From NCBI GenBank assembly GCA_023387695.1, contig JAEWHT010000452.1:14879-78878 (forward strand): 64,000 nt of DNA, written 5' to 3'. The stretch is from Pseudomonadota bacterium. Its GTDB lineage: Bacteria > Pseudomonadota > Alphaproteobacteria > Rhizobiales > Xanthobacteraceae. A model generated the notes under the pieces. The model had not been told where the DNA came from. It made no database searches and saw only the letters and a list, made by a program, of their open reading frames with translations. Positions 7,435 to 15,759 of the stretch are shown in pieces. Every line of letters starts with the position of its first letter. Position 1 is the stretch's first letter. Made by a program: the position numbers and the translations under genes.

Positions 7435-9282
7435 ATGATAGCGCAACCGTCGCCCGCCTCTGCCTGGACCCGCTCGAAGCCGCCGCTGCTGCGGTTTCTA
7501 GACACATGCCTCAATGAATTCTCCGCAGAGACTTCGGGTCATGTCGCGGATTACATTCCTGAATTGAGCAAGGCCGACCCTGCCCATTTTGGCATCAGCC
7601 TCGCGACGCTGGACGGCCATGTCTACGAAGTCGGCGACTCCAGGGTGCCCTTCACCATCCAGTCGATGTCAAAGCCGTTCGTGTTTGCGCTGGCGCTGGA
7701 TCTGCTCGGCGCAAGCAAAGTCGAAAGCGCAATTGGCGTAGAGCCATCCGGCGATCCCTTCAACTCGATCCGGCTCAATGCTGAGAACCATCCGTTCAAC
7801 CCGATGGTCAATGCCGGCGCGATCGCCTGCACGGGGCTAATTCATGCGAGCAAGGGCGCCGAGGCGTTCGAGCAGATCCGCCTGGCGCTCAGCCGCTTTG
7901 CCGGGCGCGATCTCGGCGTGGATGAGGCCGTCTACACCTCGGAGAGCCAAACCGGCGATCGCAACCGCGCCATCGGTTATCTGCTCAAGACCAATGCTGT
8001 CATCTCCGACAATGTCGCTGGCGTGCTCGACACTTATTTCCGGCAATGCGCCGTGCTGGTCACCGCGCGCGACATTGCGGTGATGGCTGCGACGCTCGCC
8101 AATCGCGGTGTCAATCCGGTCACGGGCGAACAGGTGCTGAGCGCCTATGCGATCTCGCGCACGCTGTCGGTGATGACGTCGTCAGGGATGTACGACTACG
8201 CCGGCGAATGGATCTACCGCATTGGCATTCCCGCCAAGAGCGGCGTCGGTGGCGGCATTCTGTCGGCCCTCCCTGCTCGCCTGGGGCTCGGCAGCTATTC
8301 GCCAAAGCTCGACAAGCACGGCAACAGCGTGCGCGGCATCAAGGTCTGCGAGGCGCTGTCGTCGCATTATGACCTGCACATGCTCAACCGCAGCGACGAC
8401 GCCCGCAACGCGGTCATCGCCGACTACGACATCGGCAAGAGCCCGTCACGCCGCGTCCGCCGCCAGCGGGAGCGAGACATCCTCGCCGCGCACGAAGAGG
8501 CCGTGCGCGTGATCGAGCTGGTCGGCGTGCTGTCGCTGTCGGCCGTCGACTATGTGACGCGCCGGCTTGCGGGGCAATCACGGCCGCAAATCGTGGTGTT
8601 CGACCTGCATCGCGTGACCTCGACTACACGGGCCGGTGCGAGGCTCATCGCCGAAGCCTTTGAAGAGCTTGCCGAGCTGAACGTCACGGTGGTGTTGTCG
8701 GGTGTGAGGCGCGCCTCCAAAGAATGGAATACGCTGCGGGAATGGACCGCGGAGCTGAAGAATGTTCGCGACTTCTATCTGCTCGACACCGCGATCGAAT
8801 GGGCGGAAGACCAGATCGTCTACCGCTATGGCGGCTCGATCGATTTTCACGAGACCACGGAGCTGTCCGAACAGCCGCTGCTCGACGGGCTCAGCACCGA
8901 GGAACTGACGGATCTCGTCTCGATCTGCACCGTCAGAACTTATCAGTCCGGCGCCAAGATCCTCACCGCCGGCGATCCCGCCGATGCCCTGTTCTTTCTG
9001 CGCAGCGGCGCAGTGCACGTCACCCTGCCCGACGGCGTCAGGCTGGCGACGCTGACAGCCGGCATGGCCTTTGGCGAGATGGCGCTGATCGAGGCAACCC
9101 GCTCCGCCGACGTATTCGCGGACATGGCGGCGACGGCGTTCGAGGTGCCGCTGAGGGAGTTCGAGCGCTTTCGCAAGCAGCACCCGCGGGCGAGCGAGCG
9201 CATCATGCGCAATTTGGCGCAGCTCTTGGCCGATCGCCTGATCGTCGCCAACACTAAGGTCGATATTTTGACGTCGACGTGA
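7435..9282 (+). CDS. glsA: Glutaminase A fused to STAS and cyclic-nucleotide-binding domains
   Basis: This encodes 615 residues, twice the size of a plain glutaminase (about 310). Residues 25-320 are the serine-dependent beta-lactamase-fold glutaminase, with catalytic Ser77-x-x-Lys80 (QSMSKPF), NPMVNAGAI at about 122-130, and the late KSGVGGGI loop near 265. Residues 380-465 look like a STAS domain (QIVVFDLHRVTSTTRAGARL). Residues 480-600 form a cNMP-binding domain with the phosphate-binding cassette FGEMALIEATRSADV near 547. It should hydrolyse glutamine to glutamate and ammonia under control of a nucleotide or partner protein. There is no signal peptide, so it is cytoplasmic. The gene appears monocistronic. 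Confidence 0.92.
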   Translation: MIAQPSPASAWTRSKPPLLRFLDTCLNEFSAETSGHVADYIPELSKADPAHFGISLATLDGHVYEVGDSRVPFTIQSMSKPFVFALALDLLGASKVESAIGVEPSGDPFNSIRLNAENHPFNPMVNAGAIACTGLIHASKGAEAFEQIRLALSRFAGRDLGVDEAVYTSESQTGDRNRAIGYLLKTNAVISDNVAGVLDTYFRQCAVLVTARDIAVMAATLANRGVNPVTGEQVLSAYAISRTLSVMTSSGMYDYAGEWIYRIGIPAKSGVGGGILSALPARLGLGSYSPKLDKHGNSVRGIKVCEALSSHYDLHMLNRSDDARNAVIADYDIGKSPSRRVRRQRERDILAAHEEAVRVIELVGVLSLSAVDYVTRRLAGQSRPQIVVFDLHRVTSTTRAGARLIAEAFEELAELNVTVVLSGVRRASKEWNTLREWTAELKNVRDFYLLDTAIEWAEDQIVYRYGGSIDFHETTELSEQPLLDGLSTEELTDLVSICTVRTYQSGAKILTAGDPADALFFLRSGAVHVTLPDGVRLATLTAGMAFGEMALIEATRSADVFADMAATAFEVPLREFERFRKQHPRASERIMRNLAQLLADRLIVANTKVDILTST

Positions 9283-9289
9283 GTGTGGC

Positions 9290-9592
9290 CTAGCGGCTAG
9301 CTGCCTGGCTGATGCGCCGCTTGACCTTGGCGGCGCTCGCCTCGAGCAGCGCGGATGGCTGCTGTCCCGTCGCGGCGCAAAGGCAGGCCCAGTAATAGAT
9401 GACATCGCCGAGCTCCTCGACGAGCCCCGCCTTGTCGAGCCAGTCGTCACGCAACAGCTTCTTGATGTGCTCGGCGACCTCGCCGGCTTCGCCGGCAAGG
9501 CCGAGTCCGAGATAGGACAGCCGCTCGTTCGAGGGATGCGTATCGACTTTCGCAACGGTCGCAGCCCAGGCCGCAAATTCGTCGATCGTCAT
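9290..9592 (-). CDS. MazG-like nucleotide pyrophosphohydrolase domain protein
   Basis: This encodes 100 residues. The motif GLAGEAGEVAEHIKK...VEELGDVIYY gives the acidic pattern (ExxE ... ExxD) that binds Mg2+ in MazG/dUTPase-like all-alpha pyrophosphohydrolases. It would hydrolyse nucleoside triphosphates to monophosphates, perhaps non-canonical ones. It converges with glutaminase, with only 7 bp between the stops. Confidence 0.82.
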   Translation of the reverse strand: MTIDEFAAWAATVAKVDTHPSNERLSYLGLGLAGEAGEVAEHIKKLLRDDWLDKAGLVEELGDVIYYWACLCAATGQQPSALLEASAAKVKRRISQAASR

Positions 9593-9615
9593 GGCATCCC
9601 TCGCAGGGCTTCGGT

Positions 9616-10143
9616 TCAGCCCACCACTTCGGTGACGGGCTGGAGATCGATCTCGAACGTCTCCAGGAACTTTGACGTCATGATGTAGAAGCCGACCGAG
9701 AGCTGCAGCTCAACGAGTGCTGCAGGCGTCAGCTTCGCGGCGATCGCCTTGAAGGTCGTGTCTGTCGGCTTCTTCAGCTTGACGATCTCGTCGGTGAAAG
9801 CGAGCGCGGCGCGCTGGGTCTCGTCGAAACAACTCGCGGCCTGCCAGTTCTCTAGCGCCTCGTTCTGCGCGTCGGTGACGCCGACATTCTTGCCGATGCG
9901 CTTGTGCGCGATGATCTCGTACGGCGCCTCGCACAATATGCCGGTGCGCGTGATCGCAAGCTCGCGCACGATCGGATCGAGCTCGCCCTTGTGGCGGATC
10001 GCGCCACCGAGTCGGCAGTACTGCTCAAAATAGCTCGGCGAATGCGACATCATCCGGAAGATGTTGGCATTGCGGTTCTTGTCGAGGATTTCGCGGGTGC
10101 GGTCGGACGCCTTGGACGGATCGCTGTAGTCGATACGGGCCAT
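9616..10143 (-). CDS. Carboxymuconolactone decarboxylase-family protein
   Basis: This encodes 175 residues. The CMD-fold core is seen in VRELAITRTGILCEAPYEIIAHKRIG, with the conserved E...H spacing. The AhpD CxxC pair is absent, so a peroxidase role is unlikely. Members of this subgroup are often annotated as CMD or alkylhydroperoxidase-like, but their substrates are unknown. AAGG precedes the ATG at 10143. It lies 23 bp upstream of the MazG-like gene and may be cotranscribed with it. Confidence 0.8.
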   Translation of the reverse strand: MARIDYSDPSKASDRTREILDKNRNANIFRMMSHSPSYFEQYCRLGGAIRHKGELDPIVRELAITRTGILCEAPYEIIAHKRIGKNVGVTDAQNEALENWQAASCFDETQRAALAFTDEIVKLKKPTDTTFKAIAAKLTPAALVELQLSVGFYIMTSKFLETFEIDLQPVTEVVG

Positions 10144-10417
10144 GATTTACCTTGGGTTTTTCCTGTTGCTTTTGATGCTTATTGTCGTTGCCGGAATAAG
10201 TTCCCAAAAACTCTATTCTTGCAGGAACGCAGGAGCAACATCATCGAGTCAAATTGCCGCCGCATTGCTGATCGACCTTGGCACAGTCGATATTCGCCGC
10301 GTGGGGACTTAATCGCAGCGAATACTCGATGTGGGGTGTTCCGAGTAAAAACAATTGGCCGTCGGGTGCGCAGCGCGCGCAACGATGAGTCACGCCCAAG
10401 TCTAGGGAGAAAATGGC
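10144..10417. other. Intergenic region, divergent promoters
   Basis: This separates the divergent CMD-family gene and the 33-residue peptide gene. It is AT-richer than its surroundings in places (for example 10186-10220). I see no gene, clear operator or hairpin in it. Confidence 0.4.
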
Positions 10418-10519
10418 ATGAAGGAAGCCACCAAGGGGGCGGCCTCGGAATCGCTCGCGCATGTGCTGGCGGTGATGGCGATGCTCGTCATCGCCAGCAT
10501 ATTGTTCTACGCGCGTTGA
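10418..10519 (+). CDS. 33-residue single-pass membrane peptide
   Basis: This short gene reads MKEATKGAASESLAHV and then a hydrophobic segment (LAVMAMLVIASILFY) ending Ala-Arg-stop. AGGGAG lies eight bases upstream of the ATG, an excellent Shine-Dalgarno sequence. The layout is a charged soluble N-terminus and one C-terminal transmembrane helix. The function is unknown. A palindromic repeat follows directly. The gene is isolated, with 274 bp of noncoding DNA upstream. Confidence 0.6.
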   Translation: MKEATKGAASESLAHVLAVMAMLVIASILFYAR

Positions 10520-10538
10520 GTTGGAGTTTTACTGTTTT

Positions 10539-10620
10539 CGTCATTCCGGGGTGGCTCTCGCACAAGCCAGGCCCAGAATACCCGTTCCAGGCTCGGTCTC
10601 TGACCGCCCCCGAATGACGG
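10539..10620. repeat. Dispersed palindromic repeat, CGTCATTCCGGG type
   Basis: The left end CGTCATTCCGGGG and the right end CCCCCGAATGACGG are near-perfect inverted repeats. The interior (GCACAAGCCAGGCCCAGAA) resembles dispersed elements common in Bradyrhizobium. It lies between convergent genes. Confidence 0.75.
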
Positions 10621-10627
10621 AATCCCC

Positions 10628-10987
10628 TTAAGCTTCCTTCGTAAAGAACGGCACGAGCTTACCGGCAAACGGCTTGAAGCTCGCAGTGACCGAATCGCCA
10701 ATGGCGAGATCATTCTCGCCATGCGCCATCATCCGAAAGCCCTCGGCACAGTCGACCAGCAGGATGTTGTACGGCACGTGGGCGCGCGTCTCGGGCGTGG
10801 CAGCGCGGCAGACCAGCGAGGTCGCGTAGACCCTGCCCTTGCCGCTGGCGCGCGCCTCCCGCGGATCGGCCACGCCACACGCAGCACAGAAGGCGCGGTG
10901 GAAATATTGCACATGGCCACAGGAGGCGCAGGTCTGAAAGGTGATCGCCTGCTCGCCCCTGGTCCAGTCGGCTAGACGCTCGCTCAT
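10628..10987 (-). CDS. DUF35 / OB-fold Zn-ribbon acyl-CoA-associated protein
   Basis: This encodes 119 residues. A rubredoxin-like Zn ribbon is at the N-terminus (CASCGHVQYFHRAFCAACG, two CxxC pairs), followed by an OB-fold with GRVYATSLV and YNILLVDCAEG. DUF35 proteins pair with thiolase-like subunits, for example in steroid side-chain degradation where the pair is an aldolase. Its ATG overlaps the thiolase stop (ATGA), so the two are translationally coupled. The long frame extending to 11827 is only a shadow of the thiolase. Confidence 0.85.
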   Translation of the reverse strand: MSERLADWTRGEQAITFQTCASCGHVQYFHRAFCAACGVADPREARASGKGRVYATSLVCRAATPETRAHVPYNILLVDCAEGFRMMAHGENDLAIGDSVTASFKPFAGKLVPFFTKEA

Positions 10988-12120
10988 CGCACCTGCTCCA
11001 GAAACATGCTGACATGAGACGACAGCACCCCGCCGTCGCCATGCAAGAGCGCGATCGAGGCATCTCGCACCTGGCGATTCGTCGCCCGCCCCGTCATCTG
11101 CAAATGCGCCTCGACCAGATGCGCCATGGCGCCGCCGACGCCGCAATGGCCGTAGCTGAGCAGGCCACCATGGGTGTTGAGCGGCATGGCGCCATCGCGG
11201 CTGAAATGGCCGGAGCGCACACGAGCAGCCGCCTCGCCACGGCCGGCAAGCCCGAGATCTTCCAGCAGCATCGCCAGCGTGATGGTAAAACTGTCGTAGA
11301 TCGCGGCGTAGCGCACGTCGGAGATTGAAAGACCAGTCGCCTCCTTGGCGCGCGCGATGGAGATTTCGGCGCCGAGTTCGCTCAACGCCGGCGCGGCGGT
11401 GACATGCTGATGCGTATGCGCTTGGGCACAGCCGCGGATGCGGACGCCGGCATCCCCGGTCCGCTCGCGGCTGATGACGAAGGCAGCGCCGCCGTCGGAG
11501 ACCGGACAGCAATCCAGTAGCTTGAGCGGCATCGCGACCGGTTTTGAGGCCATGACGTCGGCAACCGTGATGGGCTCGTGAAATTGCGCGCCGGGATGGG
11601 TGCAGGCGTGGGCGCGCATCAGCACGGCGAATTCGGCAAGGTCTTCTTCGGTCACGCCGTATTCGTGCATGTAGCGGGTGGCGACCAAGCCGTAATAGGC
11701 GGGAATGGTCGGCCCGAGCGGCACCTCGTAGTCGGGATGTCCGACCTGCGCCAGCGCCTGGATCGAGGCGTCGCGGCTCTGCCCTGTCAGGCGGTTCTCG
11801 CCGGCGACGACGAGCACGTTGCGGCAAACACCCGATGTGACGAGGTGGTGCGCGAGCATGGTCATCGCAAGCCCCGTTGCACCACCGACCTGGACGGCGT
11901 GGGCGTAGGACGGGCGGATACCAAAATGTTCGGCGAACACGGTTGACAGCATGATGTGCGGCGAGACGGTGGAGTAGCCACAGAGAATGCCGTCGATCTC
12001 GGCGCGCTTGAGCCCGGCATCGTCGAGCGCGGCTTGCGCGGCCTTGCTCATCAGGTCGAGCGAGGATGAGCCTTCGTGTTTGCCGTAGGGCGTGAGGCCG
12101 ACGCCGGTGATGAAGCTCAT
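10984..12120 (-). CDS. Thiolase-like protein lacking the nucleophilic Cys (DUF35 partner)
   Basis: This encodes 378 residues. The start at 12120 is preferred over 12222 because GGGAG lies upstream and MSFITGVGLTPYGK is the family N-terminus. The fold is thiolase-like throughout (GILCGYS, CPVSDGGAAFVI, NTHGGLLSYGHCGVGG). At the position where thiolases carry the acyl-accepting Cys, this protein reads VQVGGATGLA, with Gly80 aligned to Cys84 of the thiolase at 13847-15016 (VENACATGSA). Classical thiolysis is therefore unlikely. An Ltp2-like retro-aldolase or an acyl-CoA lyase or condensing activity with its DUF35 partner is more plausible. It lies in an operon with a CoA-transferase. Confidence 0.85.
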   Translation of the reverse strand: MSFITGVGLTPYGKHEGSSSLDLMSKAAQAALDDAGLKRAEIDGILCGYSTVSPHIMLSTVFAEHFGIRPSYAHAVQVGGATGLAMTMLAHHLVTSGVCRNVLVVAGENRLTGQSRDASIQALAQVGHPDYEVPLGPTIPAYYGLVATRYMHEYGVTEEDLAEFAVLMRAHACTHPGAQFHEPITVADVMASKPVAMPLKLLDCCPVSDGGAAFVISRERTGDAGVRIRGCAQAHTHQHVTAAPALSELGAEISIARAKEATGLSISDVRYAAIYDSFTITLAMLLEDLGLAGRGEAAARVRSGHFSRDGAMPLNTHGGLLSYGHCGVGGAMAHLVEAHLQMTGRATNRQVRDASIALLHGDGGVLSSHVSMFLEQVR

Positions 12121-12130
12121 GAGGTACTCC

Positions 12131-13336
12131 CTACTCCGGCGCCGAGCGCGTGACGCCATCGCGGACCATGGCGGCGATCTCATCCTGGGAGTAGCCGATC
12201 TCGCGCAGGATCTCCGCGCCATGCTCGTTGAGGCGTGGCGCCAGCCGCTCGGGCTCAGCCTCGGTCTCTGACCAGGTCGCCGTCACCTTCATGCTGCGGA
12301 TCGGACCTTCGGTCGGATGGTTCACGACCGGGAAGAAGCCAGTCGCCTCGAGATGCTCGTCGTGCAGGATCGACGCGAGATCATGCATCGGCATGACAGG
12401 TACGTCGGCCTTGGTCAGCAGCTCGATCCACTCGGCCGTGGTGCGCGTCTCGAAGATGCGGGCAAGCTCGGCATAGACGACGTCGATATTGGCGGCGCGG
12501 CCGGCGAAATTCGCAAACTTGGGATCGGCGCGCAGATCGTCACGACCTGTCGCCTTGAAGAAATTCTCCCATTGCTTGTCATTGTAGACGATGACGCTGA
12601 GATAGCCGTCCGAGGTCTTGTAGGGCCTGCGGTCACGCGAGAGGTGGCGGGCATAGCCGCCCTTGTCGAGCGGCGGTTCGTAGGTGAGCCCGCCCATATG
12701 ATCTCCCATGACGAAGCCGGCCATGGTCTCGAACATCGGAATGTCGACGCGCTGGCCACGGCCGGTGCGGTCGCGGTGCACGAGGCTGGCGCAGATCGCG
12801 CCAACGGCCGTGAGGCCGACGATGCGGTCGACCAGCGCGTTCGGCACGTAGCGTGGCACGCCGTCGCCGGTCTGCGCCATCAGCGCTGGGAGCGCGGTGG
12901 CACCCTGGATCAGATCGTCATAAGCGGGCTTTGCGGCATACGGGCCGTCCTGCCCGAAGCCGAACACGCCGGCATAGACGAGCCGCGGATTGATCGCGGA
13001 GACGACGTCGTAGCCGAGCTGAAGCCGCGCCATCGCCTGCGGACGGACGTTGTAGACGAGAACATCGGCGTCCTTCAGCAGCCGCAGCACCGCATCACGG
13101 CCGGCGGGCTTCTTGAGATCGAGACAGATCGAGCGCTTGCTGCGGTTGGTATTGAGGAACACCGGGCCCATGCCGGCGTGCCGCATCGGGCCGATCAGGC
13201 GGGTGACGTCGCCATCAAGCGATTCCACCTTGATCACGTCGGCACCGTAGTCGCCGAGCATCTGGGTCGCATAGGGACCCATCAGTACGGTGGTCATGTC
13301 GACGACCTTGATGCCCTTCAGCGGCCCCATTCGCAT
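12131..13336 (-). CDS. CaiB/BaiF family III CoA-transferase
   Basis: This encodes 401 residues, the usual size. It starts PLKGIKVVDMTTVLMGPYA and contains YGADVIKVES and NRSKRSICLDLKKPAGRD, family III CoA-transferase signatures. The Asp that forms the aspartyl-CoA thioester is expected in the middle of the chain; the segment PAYDDLIQGATAL matches that region. It should move CoA between acids, priming the substrate for the thiolase-like/DUF35 pair encoded 10 bp downstream. The start may be the ATG at 13336 or at 13330. Confidence 0.9.
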   Translation of the reverse strand: MRMGPLKGIKVVDMTTVLMGPYATQMLGDYGADVIKVESLDGDVTRLIGPMRHAGMGPVFLNTNRSKRSICLDLKKPAGRDAVLRLLKDADVLVYNVRPQAMARLQLGYDVVSAINPRLVYAGVFGFGQDGPYAAKPAYDDLIQGATALPALMAQTGDGVPRYVPNALVDRIVGLTAVGAICASLVHRDRTGRGQRVDIPMFETMAGFVMGDHMGGLTYEPPLDKGGYARHLSRDRRPYKTSDGYLSVIVYNDKQWENFFKATGRDDLRADPKFANFAGRAANIDVVYAELARIFETRTTAEWIELLTKADVPVMPMHDLASILHDEHLEATGFFPVVNHPTEGPIRSMKVTATWSETEAEPERLAPRLNEHGAEILREIGYSQDEIAAMVRDGVTRSAPE

Positions 13337-13446
13337 CCTCCCGATTGCGCAAGCTCAAGGCGGCCCGCGATTTCGGTCCAGCTAAGGGTAGTCGCACCGC
13401 GCGCGCAAGGGCGGCCGGCGTATGGCCGCATGCGTCGCGCGGTCTG

Positions 13447-13653
13447 CTATTTCTTCTGACGGGATTCGCGGATTTTCATGAGACGATCGAGTTCGTCGTT
13501 CTGCTGGTTGATGCGGTCGGCGATGCGCGACTCGCTCTGCTCGCCCGAAGCGGCGGCAGCCTGCTCGATCAGCTGGCGAATATTATCCTCAAGGATCGCG
13601 ATGCGATCATTGAGGGCGTCCAGCGACAGTGAATCTTCGTAGTCATTGCTCAT
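13447..13653 (-). CDS. Small coiled-coil hypothetical protein
   Basis: This encodes 68 residues from the ATG at 13653, preceded by CAGGGA. The chain is almost all helix with heptad-like spacing (LNDRIAILEDNIRQL, RINQQNDELDRLMKI) and a Lys-rich end. It resembles SlyX in size and composition, but the SlyX consensus is not clear. The function is unknown. Confidence 0.65.
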   Translation of the reverse strand: MSNDYEDSLSLDALNDRIAILEDNIRQLIEQAAAASGEQSESRIADRINQQNDELDRLMKIRESRQKK

Positions 13654-13726
13654 GATGCATTCCCTGCAAATCAATGGGAGCATTAAGGCGGGCTGAAGCC
13701 GGCCCACCATGATCTAACGCAAAGGC

Positions 13727-13842
13727 CGTAGGGTGGATTAGCCAAAGGCGTAATCCACCTCTTTACTTTCCACTTGGACGCAGAAGAGGTGGGTTACGCC
13801 CGCGCCTGCGCTTCGCGCAGCCACCAGCTAACCCACCCTACG
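13727..13842. repeat. Inverted repeat element, GTAGGGTGG type
   Basis: CGTAGGGTGGATTAGC at the left end pairs with GCTAACCCACCCTACG at the right end. Inside, GGCGTAATCCACCTCTT pairs with AGAGGTGGGTTACGCC. This gives a long imperfect cruciform of about 116 bp. It is a common rhizobial dispersed repeat. It lies between two minus-strand genes, directly after the thiolase stop. Confidence 0.85.
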
Positions 13843-13846
13843 AGAG

Positions 13847-15016
13847 CTACTTCAGCGGCTCCAGGACCGAGACGTAATTCGCCACCGCCGCACCGCCCAT
13901 ATTGAAGATGCCGCCAAGCTTGGCGTTCTTGAGCTGCATGCCCTCGGGCGCCTGCCCTGCGAGCTGCATCGCGGTCATCACATGCATGGAAACCCCGGTG
14001 GCGCCGATCGGATGGCCCTTGGCCTTCAGGCCGCCGGACGGATTGACCGGCAGCTTGCCGTCCTTGAGCGTCCAGCCCTCCTTGATGGCGCGAGCACCCT
14101 GCCCCCTCGGCGTCAGACCCATCGCTTCGTACTCGATCAATTCGGCGACGGTGAAGCAGTCATGGGTCTCGACGAAGGAGAGATCGCTCAGCGTCACTCC
14201 CGCTTGCTCCAGCGCGCGCTGCCAGGCGACGGTGCAGCCCTCGAACTGGAGGATGTCGCGCTTGGACATCGGCAGGAAGTCCTGGGCGTGCGCGGTGGCG
14301 CGGAAGCCGATCGACTTGCCCATGGTCTTGGCTGTCTCGGCATCGGCAAGCACCAACGCGGCCGCGCCGTCGGAGACCAGCGAGCAGTCGGTGCGCTTCA
14401 GGGGACCCGCGACGTACGGATTCTTCTCGCTTTCGGCGCGGCAGAAGTCGAAGCCGAAATCCTTGCGCATCTGGGCGAAGGGATTGGCGACGCCGTTCTT
14501 GTGGTTCTTGGCCGCGATCAGCGCCAGCGCATCGGACTGGTCACCGTATTTCTGGAAATAGGAGCTGGCGATTTTGCCGAACACGCCGGCGAAGCCGCCG
14601 ACAGTATCGCCGTCCTCAGGCAGGTAGGACGCCTTGAGCAGGTTCTTGCCGATCTCCGGGCCCGGGGTGCGGGTCATCTGCTCGACGCCGACGACCAGCA
14701 CGATCTTGGCTGCACCCGCGGCGATCGCACGCAGGCCCTGGTGAACGGCGGCGGAGCCGGTGGCGCAGGCATTCTCGACGCGGGTCGCCGGCTTGAAGCG
14801 CAGCTTCGGGTCGGCCTGCAGCACCAGCGAGGCGGTAAAATCCTGCGCCGAGAAGCCGGCGTTGAAATGGCCGAGCACGATTTCGTCGACATCGGAGGCC
14901 GAAATGCCGGCATCGGCCATCGCCTCATTGGCGACGCGGGTGACGAGGCTTTCGACGGTTTCGGTGTCGAACTTGCCGAACGGCGTATGCGCCCATCCGA
15001 CGATGCTGGCGGTCAT
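13847..15016 (-). CDS. Thiolase (acetyl-CoA acetyltransferase family)
   Basis: This encodes 389 residues. It has the catalytic Cys84 in VENACATGSA, the oxyanion motif NPSGGLKAKGHPIGATG with the active-site His, and SLVSDGAAALVLAD. The last catalytic Cys region near GIFNMGGAAVANY carries no Cys, placing it in the SCP2-like or non-canonical thiolase group rather than PhaA/FadA. It probably cleaves a 3-ketoacyl-CoA. AGGGAG precedes the ATG. It is separated by 61 bp from the KDPG aldolase gene and may not be part of that operon. Confidence 0.87.
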   Translation of the reverse strand: MTASIVGWAHTPFGKFDTETVESLVTRVANEAMADAGISASDVDEIVLGHFNAGFSAQDFTASLVLQADPKLRFKPATRVENACATGSAAVHQGLRAIAAGAAKIVLVVGVEQMTRTPGPEIGKNLLKASYLPEDGDTVGGFAGVFGKIASSYFQKYGDQSDALALIAAKNHKNGVANPFAQMRKDFGFDFCRAESEKNPYVAGPLKRTDCSLVSDGAAALVLADAETAKTMGKSIGFRATAHAQDFLPMSKRDILQFEGCTVAWQRALEQAGVTLSDLSFVETHDCFTVAELIEYEAMGLTPRGQGARAIKEGWTLKDGKLPVNPSGGLKAKGHPIGATGVSMHVMTAMQLAGQAPEGMQLKNAKLGGIFNMGGAAVANYVSVLEPLK

Positions 15017-15077
15017 GGTTTTTTCTCCCTGAGGGTCTTTTACCTGACCTAAGTCTTAGCCCAGGGATGGCAAGACT

Positions 15078-15728
15078 TCACGCAGGTTTAAGGGCCTGGA
15101 GGGTGCGCTGGCAGATGGCAGTTATGCCGGCCCAGTTCCCAGCCTTGATCTCGGCTGTGGGGCACAACCAGGAACCGCCGACCGCGACGACATTGGGCTC
15201 GGCGAGCCAGGTCGCCGCATTGGCCTCGCCGACCCCGCCGGTCGGGCAGAACCGCACGTTCGGGAACGGCCCACCAAGGGAGCGCAGCCCCTTGATGCCG
15301 CCGGCCTGCTCGGCCGGGAAGAACTTTGCGACATCGAAGCCATGGGACAGCGCCATCATCAGCTCGGACGCCGTGGCAATGCCCGGCGCAAACGGGAGGG
15401 AGCTGTGCGCGGCGGCCTTCAGAAGGTCAGGAGTCAGCCCCGGGCTGATGCCAAACGCGACGCCGATCTTCTCGACACGGGTGAAGTCGGCCGGATTGAG
15501 AATCGTACCGATGCCGACGACTGCGTCGGGGACTTCGGACATGATCGCCCGCGCGGCCTCGATTGCAATGGGGGTGCGCAGGGTCACCTCCAGTGTGCGG
15601 ACGCCGCCGGCCACCAGCGCTTTCGCCAGCGGCACGGCATCCTGAATGCGCTCGATGGTCAGGACGGGAATAACGGTCGCGGCCTTGAACAGCGCGACGA
15701 GGTGGTTCTGTTGGGCGGTCGTGGGCAT
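15078..15728 (-). CDS. eda: 2-keto-3-deoxy-6-phosphogluconate (KDPG) aldolase
   Basis: This encodes 216 residues, the normal length. The catalytic residues are visible: Glu47 in TLEVTLRT and the Schiff-base Lys135 in FDVAKFFPAE. Phosphate-binding segments CPTGGVGEANAATWL and VAVGGSWLCP follow. It cleaves KDPG (or the galacto epimer) to pyruvate and glyceraldehyde 3-phosphate. It is the last gene of the sugar-acid operon, after the PfkB kinase (31-bp gap), which fits a kinase-aldolase pair. Confidence 0.92.
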   Translation of the reverse strand: MPTTAQQNHLVALFKAATVIPVLTIERIQDAVPLAKALVAGGVRTLEVTLRTPIAIEAARAIMSEVPDAVVGIGTILNPADFTRVEKIGVAFGISPGLTPDLLKAAAHSSLPFAPGIATASELMMALSHGFDVAKFFPAEQAGGIKGLRSLGGPFPNVRFCPTGGVGEANAATWLAEPNVVAVGGSWLCPTAEIKAGNWAGITAICQRTLQALKPA

Positions 15729-15759
15729 CTCAGGAATCTTTTCGTCTCACTTCGTCGCT

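Noticed and set aside
10628..11827. 399-codon frame ending with the DUF35 protein
   Set aside because: Only its last 119 codons are protein-like; the rest overlaps the thiolase-like gene out of frame.
12317..13459. 380-codon plus-strand frame over the CoA-transferase
   Set aside because: It runs opposite to a complete family III CoA-transferase and has no protein-like motifs; high GC produces such antisense frames.
13447..13653. SlyX homologue
   Set aside because: Size and coiled-coil nature agree, but the conserved SlyX sequence pattern is not clear, so it is left as hypothetical.
13847..15016. Thiolase as part of the sugar operon
   Set aside because: There is a 61-bp gap with its own Shine-Dalgarno sequence, and its chemistry does not fit the sugar pathway. 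It may be independent.
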